55,287 nucleotides of DNA from Salmonirosea sp038204185 (lineage in GTDB: Bacteria > Bacteroidota > Bacteroidia > Cytophagales > Spirosomataceae), in NCBI GenBank assembly GCA_038204185.1, contig JBBRDE010000004.1, positions 1-55,287 on the forward strand. The letters run 5' to 3'. This document shows, one piece after another, positions 24,279-32,821 of the stretch. A program made the translations under genes and the position numbers. Within the stretch, counting starts at the first letter, position 1. Every line of letters begins with the position of its first letter. The notes below the pieces were generated by a model. The model made no database searches, was not told where the DNA came from, and worked only from the letters and a program-made list of their open reading frames with translations.

Positions 24279-24992
24279 TTATTTACTTAAAAGCCCCTTC
24301 ACCTTCGGTAAGGCTTCCATGGCCCACAGCCCGTACATTTTGCCCGAAAAATGCAGTCCGTCCGAGGCAAACATACTGGGGTCACCTAGGCCTGAGCGGG
24401 AGATGGGTGTAATGTCGACGTAAAGAATGCCGGCTTTCTCGCACTCCTCTTTCGCTACGGCATTGAAGGCGTCGATCTCACGGGCTACCTTGGAGCGGTC
24501 GCTCTTCGCTCCGAAGGGCGACACGCCCCAATCGGGAGTTGACAACACGAATACGCGCTCTTTACGCCCACCAGCATACTCGACACTGGTGGCCAGCAAG
24601 CTGCGGAATTCGGTTCGGTAGCGCTCGATGCTTTGTCCCCGATACTGGTTGTTCACGCCAATCAGCAACGAAACTAGTTTATAGTCTTTCTTCTTGCGAG
24701 CTTCCTTGATCCCATCCGTCAGATCAGCGGTAGTCCAGCCGGTGCGGGCGATGATGTCGGGCATTTTCACGGCAATGCCATCCTTCCGCAGCAGCGCGGC
24801 CAGTTGTACCGACCAGCGTTCAGCTTCCGGCACGCTTTCGCCGATCGTGTAGGAATCGCCTAATGAAAGAAATGAGGCTCCCTGGGTAGTATCGACCTTG
24901 GCGACGGGATCGGGGGGTAGGAATGAATCTTCATTGGAGACACAGGCCAGGCAGCAAAGTGCTAGTCCGGTGATGAGCGTAGTTAGGTTCAT
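24279..24992 (-). CDS. SGNH/GDSL-type hydrolase lipoprotein
   Basis: 237 residues. The signal ends in a lipobox-like CCLAC (Cys around 17), so an outer-membrane or periplasmic lipoprotein is likely. SGNH blocks: block I FLSLGDSYTIGE with the nucleophile Ser, block III IGVNNQYRG with the oxyanion Asn, and block V SDGLHFSG with the Asp and His. It is therefore a probable esterase or acyl/acetyl-hydrolase acting on a carbohydrate or lipid. Its start codon overlaps the stop of the upstream histidine kinase (ATGA, 4 nt), so the two are translationally coupled. Confidence 0.9.
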   Translation of the reverse strand: MNLTTLITGLALCCLACVSNEDSFLPPDPVAKVDTTQGASFLSLGDSYTIGESVPEAERWSVQLAALLRKDGIAVKMPDIIARTGWTTADLTDGIKEARKKKDYKLVSLLIGVNNQYRGQSIERYRTEFRSLLATSVEYAGGRKERVFVLSTPDWGVSPFGAKSDRSKVAREIDAFNAVAKEECEKAGILYVDITPISRSGLGDPSMFASDGLHFSGKMYGLWAMEALPKVKGLLSK

Positions 24993-26023
24993 TCGGCTTT
25001 ATCGAGTTTGAAGGTGAAAGTGGTACCCTTGTCCAGCTTGGACATGACGGCAATCTTAGAACCGTGTCCGTTGAGGATATGTTTCACGATGGCCAGCCCC
25101 AGGCCGGTACCGCCGCGTTCTTTCGAGCGACTTTTTTCTACCCTGTAAAAACGCTCAAAGATCCGGGTCAGGTGTTCAGGCGGAATGCCGGGGCCATTGT
25201 CGCGCACCGAGATACCGTAGTGCTTCTTGTCTTCGTCGAAGTGTATAATGACTTTTCCACCTTCGTTATTGTACTTGATGGCGTTTTCGATCAGATTCAC
25301 CATGACCTGCTCAATCCGTTGCGCGTCGGCCATGACCCATACTTCGGTGAGTTTGTCGGGCTTGATCTTGAAGGACACCTGCCGATCCTGGCCGATTTTT
25401 TCCAGATGGTCCAGAATATCTTCCACCATCAGGCGAAGATTTACCCGCTCCCTATTCATTTTGATAGCCCCGGTTTCCATCTGTGAGAGCGTCACGAGGT
25501 CCTGCACCAGGGCATCCAGGCCGTCCAGACTTTTGGCAGCTTTTTTCAGGAAACGATCCCGCACATTCTCATCATCGACCGCCCCGTCGATTAGGGTATG
25601 AATGAAGCCCTGGGCAGCAAAAATGGGCGTTTTCAGTTCGTGCGATACATCGGCCAGAAACTCACGGCGGAATTGCTCCAGCTTTCGGAGCTCTTCGATT
25701 TCTTTCTGTTTTTTTGCTACATAGACGAAAATCTCGTCGTTCAGTCGCTTGAGAGGGTTGTTTTCATGAACCAGGGACTTACGGGAAATATTAAAATCTT
25801 TGAGTTTGAGCTTATTGATGGTACGGTACATTTTGTTGACCTCACGGTACACGATAATTTCAATGGTGTAGAGTACCAGAAAAAAAGCTCCCGCAAAACT
25901 TGACACCCCTACCACAAACAGCATACTCGTTGAAACGCCATCCACGAACGTGAGAAAGGACGTGGTGATGCCCGCGATGAGAAAAGCCAGAATAAACGCA
26001 ATGACGCGGGGACTAAGGGACAT
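24989..26023 (-). CDS. Sensor histidine kinase (PhoR/WalK-type), orphan
   Basis: 344 residues. Two N-terminal membrane helices (about 8-25 and 28-50) with almost no periplasmic loop between them suggest an intramembrane- or partner-sensing kinase. A coiled region leads to HisKA with FLADVSHELKTPIFAAQGFIHTLIDG (phospho-His near 130), then HATPase N-box QVMVNLIENAIKYNNEGG, G1 RDNGPGIP, F-box IFERFYRVEKSRSKERGG and G2 GTGLGLAIVKHI. No receiver protein is encoded nearby, so its partner is elsewhere. It is coupled to the SGNH hydrolase downstream. Confidence 0.93.
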   Translation of the reverse strand: MSLSPRVIAFILAFLIAGITTSFLTFVDGVSTSMLFVVGVSSFAGAFFLVLYTIEIIVYREVNKMYRTINKLKLKDFNISRKSLVHENNPLKRLNDEIFVYVAKKQKEIEELRKLEQFRREFLADVSHELKTPIFAAQGFIHTLIDGAVDDENVRDRFLKKAAKSLDGLDALVQDLVTLSQMETGAIKMNRERVNLRLMVEDILDHLEKIGQDRQVSFKIKPDKLTEVWVMADAQRIEQVMVNLIENAIKYNNEGGKVIIHFDEDKKHYGISVRDNGPGIPPEHLTRIFERFYRVEKSRSKERGGTGLGLAIVKHILNGHGSKIAVMSKLDKGTTFTFKLDKAE

Positions 26024-26188
26024 TTTTTAGTTGAAAGTGGAGGGTTGAAAGTTGCCTGGCTATGAAACGTATTGATTCACTCAGACTGATTCGACTTATG
26101 CTCAGCAAATTTAGCTTATTCAAGCTTTATGTCAGTTACTTTTTCAATCGAACCGCTGTCAACTGTCCACCGTCAACTGTCCACTACC
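26024..26188. repeat. Imperfect inverted repeat between gdh and kinase
   Basis: TAGTTGAAAGTGGAGGGTTG near 26028 faces CAACTGTCCACCGTCAACTG near 26159; the reverse complement AGTTGACGGTGGACAGTTG aligns with few mismatches. It brackets a 110 bp AT-rich loop. Same word family as 14677-14786. Confidence 0.6.
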
Positions 26189-27469
26189 TTAAAATCCTCC
26201 CCGGAATTTGTAGGTACTGGCCACCTTGTCGATGGCTACGATATAAGCCGCAATGCGCAGCGACACGCCATAATCCTGCGAGGTCTTGTACACTTTGTTG
26301 AAGGCGTCTTTCATGATCCGGTCGCTGCGACGGTTGATGCGTTCCAGCGTCCACTTGTAGCCCATGCGGTTTTGCACCCACTCAAAGTAGGATACCGTCA
26401 CGCCGCCGGCATTGGCCAGAATATCCGGTATTACCATAATCCCCTTATCGTTGATAATATCGTCGGCGCGGGCCGAGGTAGGGCCATTGGCTCCTTCCAC
26501 GATCATCTTGGCTTGAATGGAACCTGCGTTACGCATGGTAATGACGTCCTCCGTGGCCGCCGGCACCAGCACATCCACGGGCAGGGAAAGAAGTTCGTCG
26601 GCCGAAATCGGTTCGGCGCCGCCATAGCCTTCCAGCTGACCGTTGTTATGGTCGCGGTAGGCCATCGCAGCATCGATATCGATGCCGCCTTCGTTGTAAT
26701 ACGCTCCCGTCAAATCGCTGATCCCCAGAATTTTCACACCGCGCTCGCACAAAAGTGACGCCGCGTTGGCCCCCACATTCCCGAAGCCTTGCACAGCGGC
26801 AGTCGACTTGTAGGGATTGAGCCGCATTTTGTCCATTCCTGCCAGAGCCGAAACCGTCACGCCGCGCCCGGTGGCCTCGGTACGGCCCAGTGACCCACCC
26901 AGTACTATGGGTTTGCCCGTCACAACGGCCTGCACTGTCATACCCTTCGCTTTGGAATATTCGTCCATCAGCCACGCCATTTCGCGTTGGCCCGTGCCCA
27001 TGTCAGGGGCGGGAATATCCTGATCCGGCCCAAAGACATCAAGCATCGCGGTGGTGTAGGCCCGCACGAGGCGTTCGATTTCTCCCGCCGACATCTGGCG
27101 CGGATTGCAGGCCACGCCGCCTTTGGCCCCACCGTAGGGGATATCCACGACGGCACATTTCCAGGTCATCCAGGCGGCCAGCGCGCGTACCTCGTCGAGG
27201 TTGACGCCCGGATCGAAGCGGATGCCTCCCTTACTAGGGCCGAGGATGGTGGAGTGTATCACGCGATAGCCTTCAAAGGTGCGGATTTCGCCGCTGTCCA
27301 TCGTCACGGGCAAGCCCACGATCACCTGCTTGCGCGGCACTTTCAGGATGTGGTACATTTCATCGGAAATACCGAGTAGTTGCACCGCCTTATCAAAGCG
27401 CTGCATCATGGATTCCAACGGATTCTCTTTGTCTTTAATTGGAGCAGGCTCCAGATAAGTTGTCATCAT
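26189..27469 (-). CDS. Glu/Leu/Phe/Val dehydrogenase family, probable glutamate dehydrogenase
   Basis: 426 residues, the length of hexameric NAD(P) glutamate dehydrogenases of the GudB/RocG type. Substrate site: GPSKGGIRFDPGVNLDEVRALAAWMTWKCAVVDIPYGGAKGGV, which contains both conserved lysines; the catalytic Asp follows in PAPDMGTGQREMAWL. The Rossmann domain begins AAVQGFGNVGANAASLLCERG. It links 2-oxoglutarate and ammonia with glutamate. The gene is monocistronic or leads the kinase gene 165 bp on. A good promoter lies 57-88 bp upstream. Confidence 0.93.
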   Translation of the reverse strand: MMTTYLEPAPIKDKENPLESMMQRFDKAVQLLGISDEMYHILKVPRKQVIVGLPVTMDSGEIRTFEGYRVIHSTILGPSKGGIRFDPGVNLDEVRALAAWMTWKCAVVDIPYGGAKGGVACNPRQMSAGEIERLVRAYTTAMLDVFGPDQDIPAPDMGTGQREMAWLMDEYSKAKGMTVQAVVTGKPIVLGGSLGRTEATGRGVTVSALAGMDKMRLNPYKSTAAVQGFGNVGANAASLLCERGVKILGISDLTGAYYNEGGIDIDAAMAYRDHNNGQLEGYGGAEPISADELLSLPVDVLVPAATEDVITMRNAGSIQAKMIVEGANGPTSARADDIINDKGIMVIPDILANAGGVTVSYFEWVQNRMGYKWTLERINRRSDRIMKDAFNKVYKTSQDYGVSLRIAAYIVAIDKVASTYKFRGGF

Positions 27470-27525
27470 TTAAAAAGCTAGTAGTCTGAATTTTAGTATG
27501 TTGATGAATTTTTTTACAAATTATA

Positions 27526-27557
27526 CAAACTTACACTCTTTGAAACGACAAAAGCAA
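27526..27557 (-). promoter_or_regulatory. Promoter of the glutamate dehydrogenase gene
   Basis: On the minus strand TTG (plus 27555-27557), 21 nt spacer, TAAGTTTG (plus 27526-27533), an exact TAnnTTTG -7 box at consensus spacing. Confidence 0.7.
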
Positions 27558-27813
27558 AAATCTATTTTTTCTTGAAATTATTTCATTTTCAACCAACCTA
27601 TATAATCTACCCTTCCTCCCTCGATCTACCGAATGTTTGAGGTATCTACCCTCATAATTCAGAATTTTAATTCGTGTTTGGCGATAAAATAAAAATGACG
27701 GGCAACGGTTTATTTTACAGTAAGGAAGTGTATTGGATAAACTATAAACAATAACCCTTAATTTTGCGAAATAGATAAGACAATACTTCATAAACTCTTA
27801 GACCTGTATAACA
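27558..27813. other. AT-rich divergent intergenic region
   Basis: The remainder of the 344 bp gap between the dehydrogenase (-) and the DksA-like gene (+). It contains a TAATTTTG -7-like box (27759-27766) with a TTG 23 nt upstream, a plausible but slightly long-spaced promoter for the DksA-like gene. I see no gene in it. Confidence 0.55.
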
Positions 27814-28197
27814 ATGCAAGACAAAAAAACTCGGTATTCTGAGGAGGAGCTTAGGGAATTTGAGGAGTTGATCCGGGGAAAGCTGGACAATACGATGAAG
27901 GAACTCAATTACATCAAAGGTACCCTGAGCAAGAAAAATGACAGCGGCACCGACATGACGGGAGGTACCTCTAAGGCCCTGGAAGATGGGGCCGACGCCA
28001 GTGAGCGCGAAAACCTCAGCCAACTGGCTGCCCGGCAGCAGAAGTATGCCACCCAGCTCGAGAATGCCCTTGTACGTATCAAAAACGCCACGTACGGCGT
28101 GTGTGTCGACACCGGAAAATTGATTCCTAAGGAGCGGCTGCGTGTAGTGCCCCACACCCAGCAGACAATTGAGGCCAAGCTGAAACGCAACAGCTAA
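27814..28197 (+). CDS. TraR/DksA-type protein with degenerate zinc finger
   Basis: 127 residues: a charged coiled-coil N-terminal half (YSEEELREFEELIRGKLDNTMKELNYIKG, LAARQQKYATQLENALVRI) and a C-terminal zinc-finger region YGVCVDTGKLIPKERLRVVPHTQQTIEAK. The layout is that of DksA/TraR proteins, which bind RNA polymerase through the secondary channel. Only one Cys of the classic C-x2-C...C-x2-C set remains, as I recall for the common Bacteroidota members, so zinc binding is unlikely. It is a single gene, followed by a clear terminator. Confidence 0.87.
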   Translation: MQDKKTRYSEEELREFEELIRGKLDNTMKELNYIKGTLSKKNDSGTDMTGGTSKALEDGADASERENLSQLAARQQKYATQLENALVRIKNATYGVCVDTGKLIPKERLRVVPHTQQTIEAKLKRNS

Positions 28198-28248
28198 TTG
28201 AGGCATTCGAAGTCCCAGGACTTACCTCCATTCTACCCATCTAGCAAG

Positions 28249-28282
28249 GAGGGTACCTCCCAAGGGTACCCTCGTTTTTTTA
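28249..28282 (+). terminator. Terminator after the DksA-like gene
   Basis: GAGGGTACC (28249-28257) pairs with GGTACCCTC (28265-28273), 9 bp, 7-nt loop, then GTTTTTTT. It lies 50 nt after the stop. Confidence 0.9.
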
Positions 28283-28409
28283 TAAAATTGATTTTCGGGT
28301 ATGAGGTTTAAGGGGACTGCCCGATCTGTTGGTCGACTGGCACTGTCCGATTCGCTTCGCTGGCGGCGGAGTCAGGACTAAACACCCTACTACATCACAT
28401 CACCGCGCG

Positions 28410-28766
28410 TTAGATACTCTGGCCGAACGTCAGCAAATTATGATCCGGGTCAAGGAGAGAAAACTCTTTTTGTCCCCAGGGTTTGGTTTGCAAATGGCCG
28501 TTGGGGTGGATGTCTATTTTTTTGTCCAAAAAGGATTGGTACAGCGCATCAATAGCATCGGTTCGGATATAAACTTGCCCATAATTTTCTTTGGGATCTA
28601 GTTCTTTAAACTCAAAAAAATGAATTTGAATCGTATCCTTTTGCACCATAAGGTACCCCTCATAGTCACCGCTGCCGAATTCCACAAAACCTATTTTGTT
28701 TACATAATACTCCCTGGTGACGGCTTTGTCACGCATGGGTAGCCTAGGGTTGATATGGGTCAGCAT
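28410..28766 (-). CDS. VOC-family (glyoxalase/bleomycin-resistance-like) protein
   Basis: 118 residues with the vicinal-oxygen-chelate repeat: PRLPMRDKAVTREYYVNKIGFVEFG at the start, YEGYLMVQKDTIQIHFFEF, then GQVYIRTDAIDALYQSFLDKKI and KPWGQKEFSLLDPDHNLLTFGQ, which ends with the DPDxN(L)xxF motif of bleomycin-resistance-type proteins. It could bind or modify a small hydrophobic ligand; no substrate can be deduced. It lies 96 bp downstream of apbE in the same orientation but is functionally unrelated. Confidence 0.85.
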   Translation of the reverse strand: MLTHINPRLPMRDKAVTREYYVNKIGFVEFGSGDYEGYLMVQKDTIQIHFFEFKELDPKENYGQVYIRTDAIDALYQSFLDKKIDIHPNGHLQTKPWGQKEFSLLDPDHNLLTFGQSI

Positions 28767-28862
28767 GATACGTGGAGAACGGAATTTAGATACTGAATTT
28801 TGGATGAATTTAGTCTAGTGAACTCCTCACACTGGCCCGATTCTTCGACTTGACAAGTCCCC

Positions 28863-29861
28863 CTACTCCACCGCCTCCGCCATGAATCCATCCGACTGGT
28901 ATACGCTCAGATTTCCGTCCCTCCCTGCCGAAATCCCGTACAGTTCCAGTCCCTTTTCCTTCGCCAGTGGTATGGCCTTCTCTAAACCCATCACCAGAAA
29001 TGCCGTGGCGTAGGCATCGGCCGTCATGCAATCGGGAGCCAGAACGGAAATACTCAGTAAAGTATGGGCAATAGGAAAACCCGTATGTGGGTCGATGGCG
29101 TGGCTGTATTTATGCCCACCACGCTCCACAAACTTGCGGTAGCTGCCGGACGTTGCGAGAGACTTGTCATTAAGCGACACCACAGCCTGCAAGGGACGCC
29201 CTACGGCGGCATTGTCTACGGGTTTGTCAATACCGATCCGCCAGATTTCGCCGCGTTCATTGCTGCCCTTGGCGCGAACTTCACCCCCTACCTCTACCAG
29301 ATAGTTTTTGATACCCCGGGCTTTAAAAAAATCCGCAAGTACATCTACGGTATATCCCTGTGCAATGGCGTTGAAATCAATTTGAATCTGGGATTTTTCT
29401 TTGCTGAGTTTTCCATCGCCTAATCGGACTTTGTGGTAACCGATGAACTGCCGCAAACTATCCACCTGGGCAGAATCGGGCGGTGGCAGGTTTTTCTTGT
29501 AGCTGAATCCCCAGGCTTTCACCAGGGGGCCCACGGTGCAGTCGAAATAGCCGTCAGTTTGTTCGGACACCTCCCAGGCTTCGCGAAAGACGTTGGCAAA
29601 GTGGGCGTCGGCTCGTACTGCCGGATTATTTGCGTTCAGCAGTGAAATGATAGAAGTACTGTCCCACAGTGACATGCTGCGGTCCATAACATGAAAAATA
29701 CTGTCTACAGAAGTTGAGAAGTCTCGTGCGGTAGTGTCCTTATATACAATCCGGAAGGTAGTACCCTGAGCCTTGCCTTCGAGTTGCGTGTAGGCATTAC
29801 GGGGCGGTTGGCAGGATAGGAAACCCAGCAGCCAGCCCAGCCCCAGGAGGTACCGCATCAT
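28863..29861 (-). CDS. apbE: FAD:protein FMN transferase
   Basis: Covalently attaches FMN from FAD to Thr residues of NqrB and NqrC. 332 residues. The N-terminus has a lipobox (FLSCQPP, Cys near 17), fitting its periplasm-facing, membrane-anchored role. Motifs: FNAIAQGYTVDVLADFFKARG, YLVEVGGEVRAKGSNERGE, SLATSGSYRKF and GHKYSHAIDPHTGFPI, DCMTADAYATAFLVMGLEKA. It overlaps nqrF by 4 nt and closes the nqrA-F operon, exactly where its target subunits are encoded. Confidence 0.95.
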   Translation of the reverse strand: MMRYLLGLGWLLGFLSCQPPRNAYTQLEGKAQGTTFRIVYKDTTARDFSTSVDSIFHVMDRSMSLWDSTSIISLLNANNPAVRADAHFANVFREAWEVSEQTDGYFDCTVGPLVKAWGFSYKKNLPPPDSAQVDSLRQFIGYHKVRLGDGKLSKEKSQIQIDFNAIAQGYTVDVLADFFKARGIKNYLVEVGGEVRAKGSNERGEIWRIGIDKPVDNAAVGRPLQAVVSLNDKSLATSGSYRKFVERGGHKYSHAIDPHTGFPIAHTLLSISVLAPDCMTADAYATAFLVMGLEKAIPLAKEKGLELYGISAGRDGNLSVYQSDGFMAEAVE

Positions 29862-31162
29862 CCGCCGAAATCGTCAAAGGCTACCTGCTCCGATGGAATG
29901 CCCCAGTCGTCGGCCATTTTAATAACCGACTGGTTCATCATGGGAGGACCGCAGAAATACACTTCCAGGTCTTCGGGGGCGGGATGCTTTTTTAGAAATT
30001 CGTTAATTACCACATTGTGTACAAAGCCCTTGAATCCATCGCCGCTGGGGTCGTCGATGTCTTTTTTCAACGTCCAGTTATCTTCGGGCATCGGGTTGTC
30101 CAGCGCGATGACGAATGTGAAATTGGGGAAATCTTTTTCAATCTGCCGGAACTCGTCCACGTAGAAAAGCTCTTTTTTGGTGCGACCGCCGTAGAAGAAC
30201 GTGACTTTACGTTTGGTTTTTTCGGTATAAAAAAGATGGAAAAGATGCGAACGCATGGGCGCCATACCAGCACCGCCGCCAATGTACAGCATTTCGCGCT
30301 CGGAATCCTTGATAAAAAATTCACCATAAGGGCCTGAAACCGTAACTTTATCCCCCGGCTTCAAGCTAAAAATATAGGAAGAAGCGATGCCCGGATTGAC
30401 CTCAGCCCAGCCGTTTTTGGCGCGGTCAAAGGCTGGGGTAGCAATGCGAACGGTTAGCTTAACAATGTTACCCTCGGCAGGATGGTTCGCCATCGAATAG
30501 GCGCGGAATACCTCTTCCTCGTTGACCATCGTCAGCGGCCAGAGGTTAAAATTGTCCCAGTCTTCCTGAAACTTATCAGGACGGTCGTGGTAGGCCGGGT
30601 GAGCGGTGATGTCGAAGTCCTGGTACTTGACCACCGTTTCGGGGATGTCAATCTGAATGTATCCCCCCGCCTTAAAATCCAGCGCTTCACCTTCGGGGAG
30701 CTTTACTTCGAACTCCTTGATGAAGGTAGCCACGTTGTAGTTGGATACTACGGTACATTCCAGCTTTTTGATCCCAAACACTTCTTCCGGGATGCGAATC
30801 TTCATGTCCTCCTTTACCTTCACCTGGCAAGCCAACCGCATGTGCTCCCTCACCTGCCGTCGGTTGAGGTGGTTGGTTTCGGTGGGTAGTACTTCTCCTC
30901 CACCCTCATATACCATACAGGTACACATGGCGCAGGTACCCCCGCCACCGCAGGCCGAAGCCAGGAACAGTTTATTTTCGGCCAAAGTGGAAAGCAGGGT
31001 ACCGCCGGGCTTCACCACGAGCGGCTCATCCTCTTCGCCATTGATCGTAATTTTCACGTCATTCTGCGGTAGCAGCCGGTCTTTTGCCGTGAGGATCAGA
31101 AAAGCCAGTAACAGTACAATCAGGATAAAGATTACAACGCTGGCAACAAGTACGGGAACCAT
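29858..31162 (-). CDS. nqrF: Na+-NQR subunit F (NADH dehydrogenase, 2Fe-2S/FAD)
   Basis: 434 residues. An N-terminal membrane helix (about 5-25) is followed by a ferredoxin domain with cluster cysteines in ASACGGGGTCAMCTCMV and a later Cys in RLACQVKV, then an FAD domain (FRAYSMANHPAEG, with the RxYS motif) and an NADH domain (MLYIGGGAGMAPMRSHLFHL; EVYFCGPPMMNQSV). It receives hydride from NADH and passes electrons to the membrane subunits. The order nqrE-(94 bp)-nqrF-(4 nt overlap)-apbE supports co-transcription. Confidence 0.97.
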   Translation of the reverse strand: MVPVLVASVVIFILIVLLLAFLILTAKDRLLPQNDVKITINGEEDEPLVVKPGGTLLSTLAENKLFLASACGGGGTCAMCTCMVYEGGGEVLPTETNHLNRRQVREHMRLACQVKVKEDMKIRIPEEVFGIKKLECTVVSNYNVATFIKEFEVKLPEGEALDFKAGGYIQIDIPETVVKYQDFDITAHPAYHDRPDKFQEDWDNFNLWPLTMVNEEEVFRAYSMANHPAEGNIVKLTVRIATPAFDRAKNGWAEVNPGIASSYIFSLKPGDKVTVSGPYGEFFIKDSEREMLYIGGGAGMAPMRSHLFHLFYTEKTKRKVTFFYGGRTKKELFYVDEFRQIEKDFPNFTFVIALDNPMPEDNWTLKKDIDDPSGDGFKGFVHNVVINEFLKKHPAPEDLEVYFCGPPMMNQSVIKMADDWGIPSEQVAFDDFGG

Positions 31163-31256
31163 ATTTTGAATGATGAGTGATGAGTGATGAATGAGAGAAT
31201 CGCTTCCGCGAATTCACATCAACCGTTGACCTTTTACCGTTTTCCCTTTACCCTTT

Positions 31257-31871
31257 TCACAGCTTTATTCCTGAAAAACTCAGAAACGCCAAGCCCATCA
31301 GGGCGGTAATGAACATGGCTATGCCCAGGCCCTGCAACGGCGCGGGGACGTTGGAGTAGCGAAGCCGTTCGCGGATGCCCGCCAGCAGCACGATAGCCAG
31401 AAAAAACCCGATGCCCGAACCAAAAGAAAACACGGCGGTTTCGGCCATATTGTACTCCCTCTCCTGCATGAACAGGGAGGTACCCAGAATGGAGCAGTTC
31501 ACTGTAATCAAAGGCAGGAAAATACCCAGTGAGGTATAAAGCGCCGGCAGGAATTTTTCGATGACCATTTCTACCAACTGCACGGCTCCGGCGATGGTGG
31601 AGATGAACAGGATAAATGCCAGAAAAGTCAGATCAATGCTCGCCAGCGAAGGGTGTATCCAAGTCAGGGCCCCTTCTTTGAGCATATAAACCAGGATGAG
31701 GTAATTGAGTGGGGTAGTGAGTACCATGACGAAGATTACCGCCAGCCCCAAACCAAAGGCAGTTTTGATTTTTTTGGAAACCGCTAGAAACGAGCACATT
31801 CCCAGGAAGAATGCAAAGATCACGTTCTCGACGAAGATAGCTTTGATGAATAAATTTAGTAGGTGTTGCAT
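31257..31871 (-). CDS. nqrE: Na+-NQR subunit E
   Basis: 204-residue integral membrane protein with six predicted helices. The conserved Cys motifs that share an iron centre with NqrD are present (FFLGMCSFLAVSKK and LPLITVNCSILGTSLF), and the symmetric-pseudo-repeat fold of the NqrDE/RnfAE family is evident. Start MQHLLNLFIKAIFVENVIF. The 162 bp upstream spacer to nqrD holds an imperfect inverted repeat. Confidence 0.96.
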   Translation of the reverse strand: MQHLLNLFIKAIFVENVIFAFFLGMCSFLAVSKKIKTAFGLGLAVIFVMVLTTPLNYLILVYMLKEGALTWIHPSLASIDLTFLAFILFISTIAGAVQLVEMVIEKFLPALYTSLGIFLPLITVNCSILGTSLFMQEREYNMAETAVFSFGSGIGFFLAIVLLAGIRERLRYSNVPAPLQGLGIAMFITALMGLAFLSFSGIKL

Positions 31872-32033
31872 AGTTTGAGTGACAAAGTTTTGAAGGCACA
31901 GAGTTCAAAAGGCACTAAGGGACAAAGTAAAAATGTATAAAAGGTGAATTCGTTTGCGGGTAGCTAATACTATGATATTTTCAGTTCAGAAGACACTTTG
32001 TGCGTCTGTCACTTTGCTACTCTGTCCCTCTTA
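31872..32033. repeat. Inverted repeat between nqrD and nqrE
   Basis: AGTGACAAAGT and AAGGGACAAAGTA on one side face CACTTTGTGCGTCTGTCACTT and TACTCTGTCCC on the other, giving a long imperfect hairpin around 31880-32030. There is no T-run. Confidence 0.6.
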
Positions 32034-32717
32034 TCAAGATACATTAATCAATTTCTCTTTTCGACTTCGTTGCCACCAGATATACAGGCCGATGATAAAC
32101 AGCGCCGCCGGGGGTAGCACCATGAGTCCATTATTAACATAGCCGTGGTCGTAGGCCCACTGTGGTACCAGCTTGTATCCCAGAATCGAGCCCGAGCCGA
32201 AGAATTCCCGGAACACCGCCACCATCACCAGAATAAGCCCGTAACCCAGGCCATTGCCAATGCCATCTAGGAACGACGGCCACGGTTTCTGCGCCAGGGC
32301 GAAGGCTTCGAGCCGCCCCATGATGATGCAGTTGGTGATGATAAGTCCCACGAAGACCGCCAGTTTCTTACTCACATCATAAACGTAGGCTTTTAACAAC
32401 TGATCCACGATCGTCACAAGCATGGCCACGATAATGAGCTGCACGATGATCCTGATCCGGGTAGGGATGGACTTGCGAATCAGAGAAATGATGAGATTGG
32501 AAAAGGCCGTGACAAACATGACCCCCAGCGCCATAATGAGCGCAGGCTTGACCTGTACGGTTACGGCCAGAGCCGAGCAAATACCCAGAACCTGCACTGT
32601 GATGGGATTGGTATCGTCCAGCGGGTCGCGCAGGGTTTGCATGTTTTTTTTGGAAAAAAGAGCTTCTTTTTTCTGTTTCACCACGGGTGGCGCGTCGGTA
32701 ATGGTTGGTGCTGCCAT
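32034..32717 (-). CDS. nqrD: Na+-NQR subunit D
   Basis: 227 residues, six membrane helices. The iron-centre cysteines are in VLGICSALAVTVQ and GLIITNCIIMGRLEAFA, as in all NqrD/RnfE proteins. A charged N-terminal extension of about 30 residues (PPVVKQKKEALFSKKNMQTL) precedes the first helix. Adjacent to nqrC (104 bp, with a hairpin) and nqrE. Confidence 0.96.
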   Translation of the reverse strand: MAAPTITDAPPVVKQKKEALFSKKNMQTLRDPLDDTNPITVQVLGICSALAVTVQVKPALIMALGVMFVTAFSNLIISLIRKSIPTRIRIIVQLIIVAMLVTIVDQLLKAYVYDVSKKLAVFVGLIITNCIIMGRLEAFALAQKPWPSFLDGIGNGLGYGLILVMVAVFREFFGSGSILGYKLVPQWAYDHGYVNNGLMVLPPAALFIIGLYIWWQRSRKEKLINVS

Positions 32718-32734
32718 ATATTTTTGGAGTCTAT

Positions 32735-32808
32735 GAGTTTAAAGTTTAGAAGTGGTCGGGTGATATGAAGATTAAAGAGTTTAATGTGTATAAGTAAACT
32801 TTAAACTC
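32735..32808. repeat. Inverted repeat between nqrC and nqrD
   Basis: GAGTTTAAAGTTTA (32735-32748) is the exact reverse complement of 32795-32808, 46 nt apart, in the 104 bp gap. Confidence 0.8.
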
Positions 32809-32821
32809 AAATACGCTCAAT

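Noticed and set aside
30482..30889. 135-codon plus-strand frame opposite nqrF
   Set aside because: It is a shadow of nqrF, with no domain and no ribosome-binding or promoter signal.
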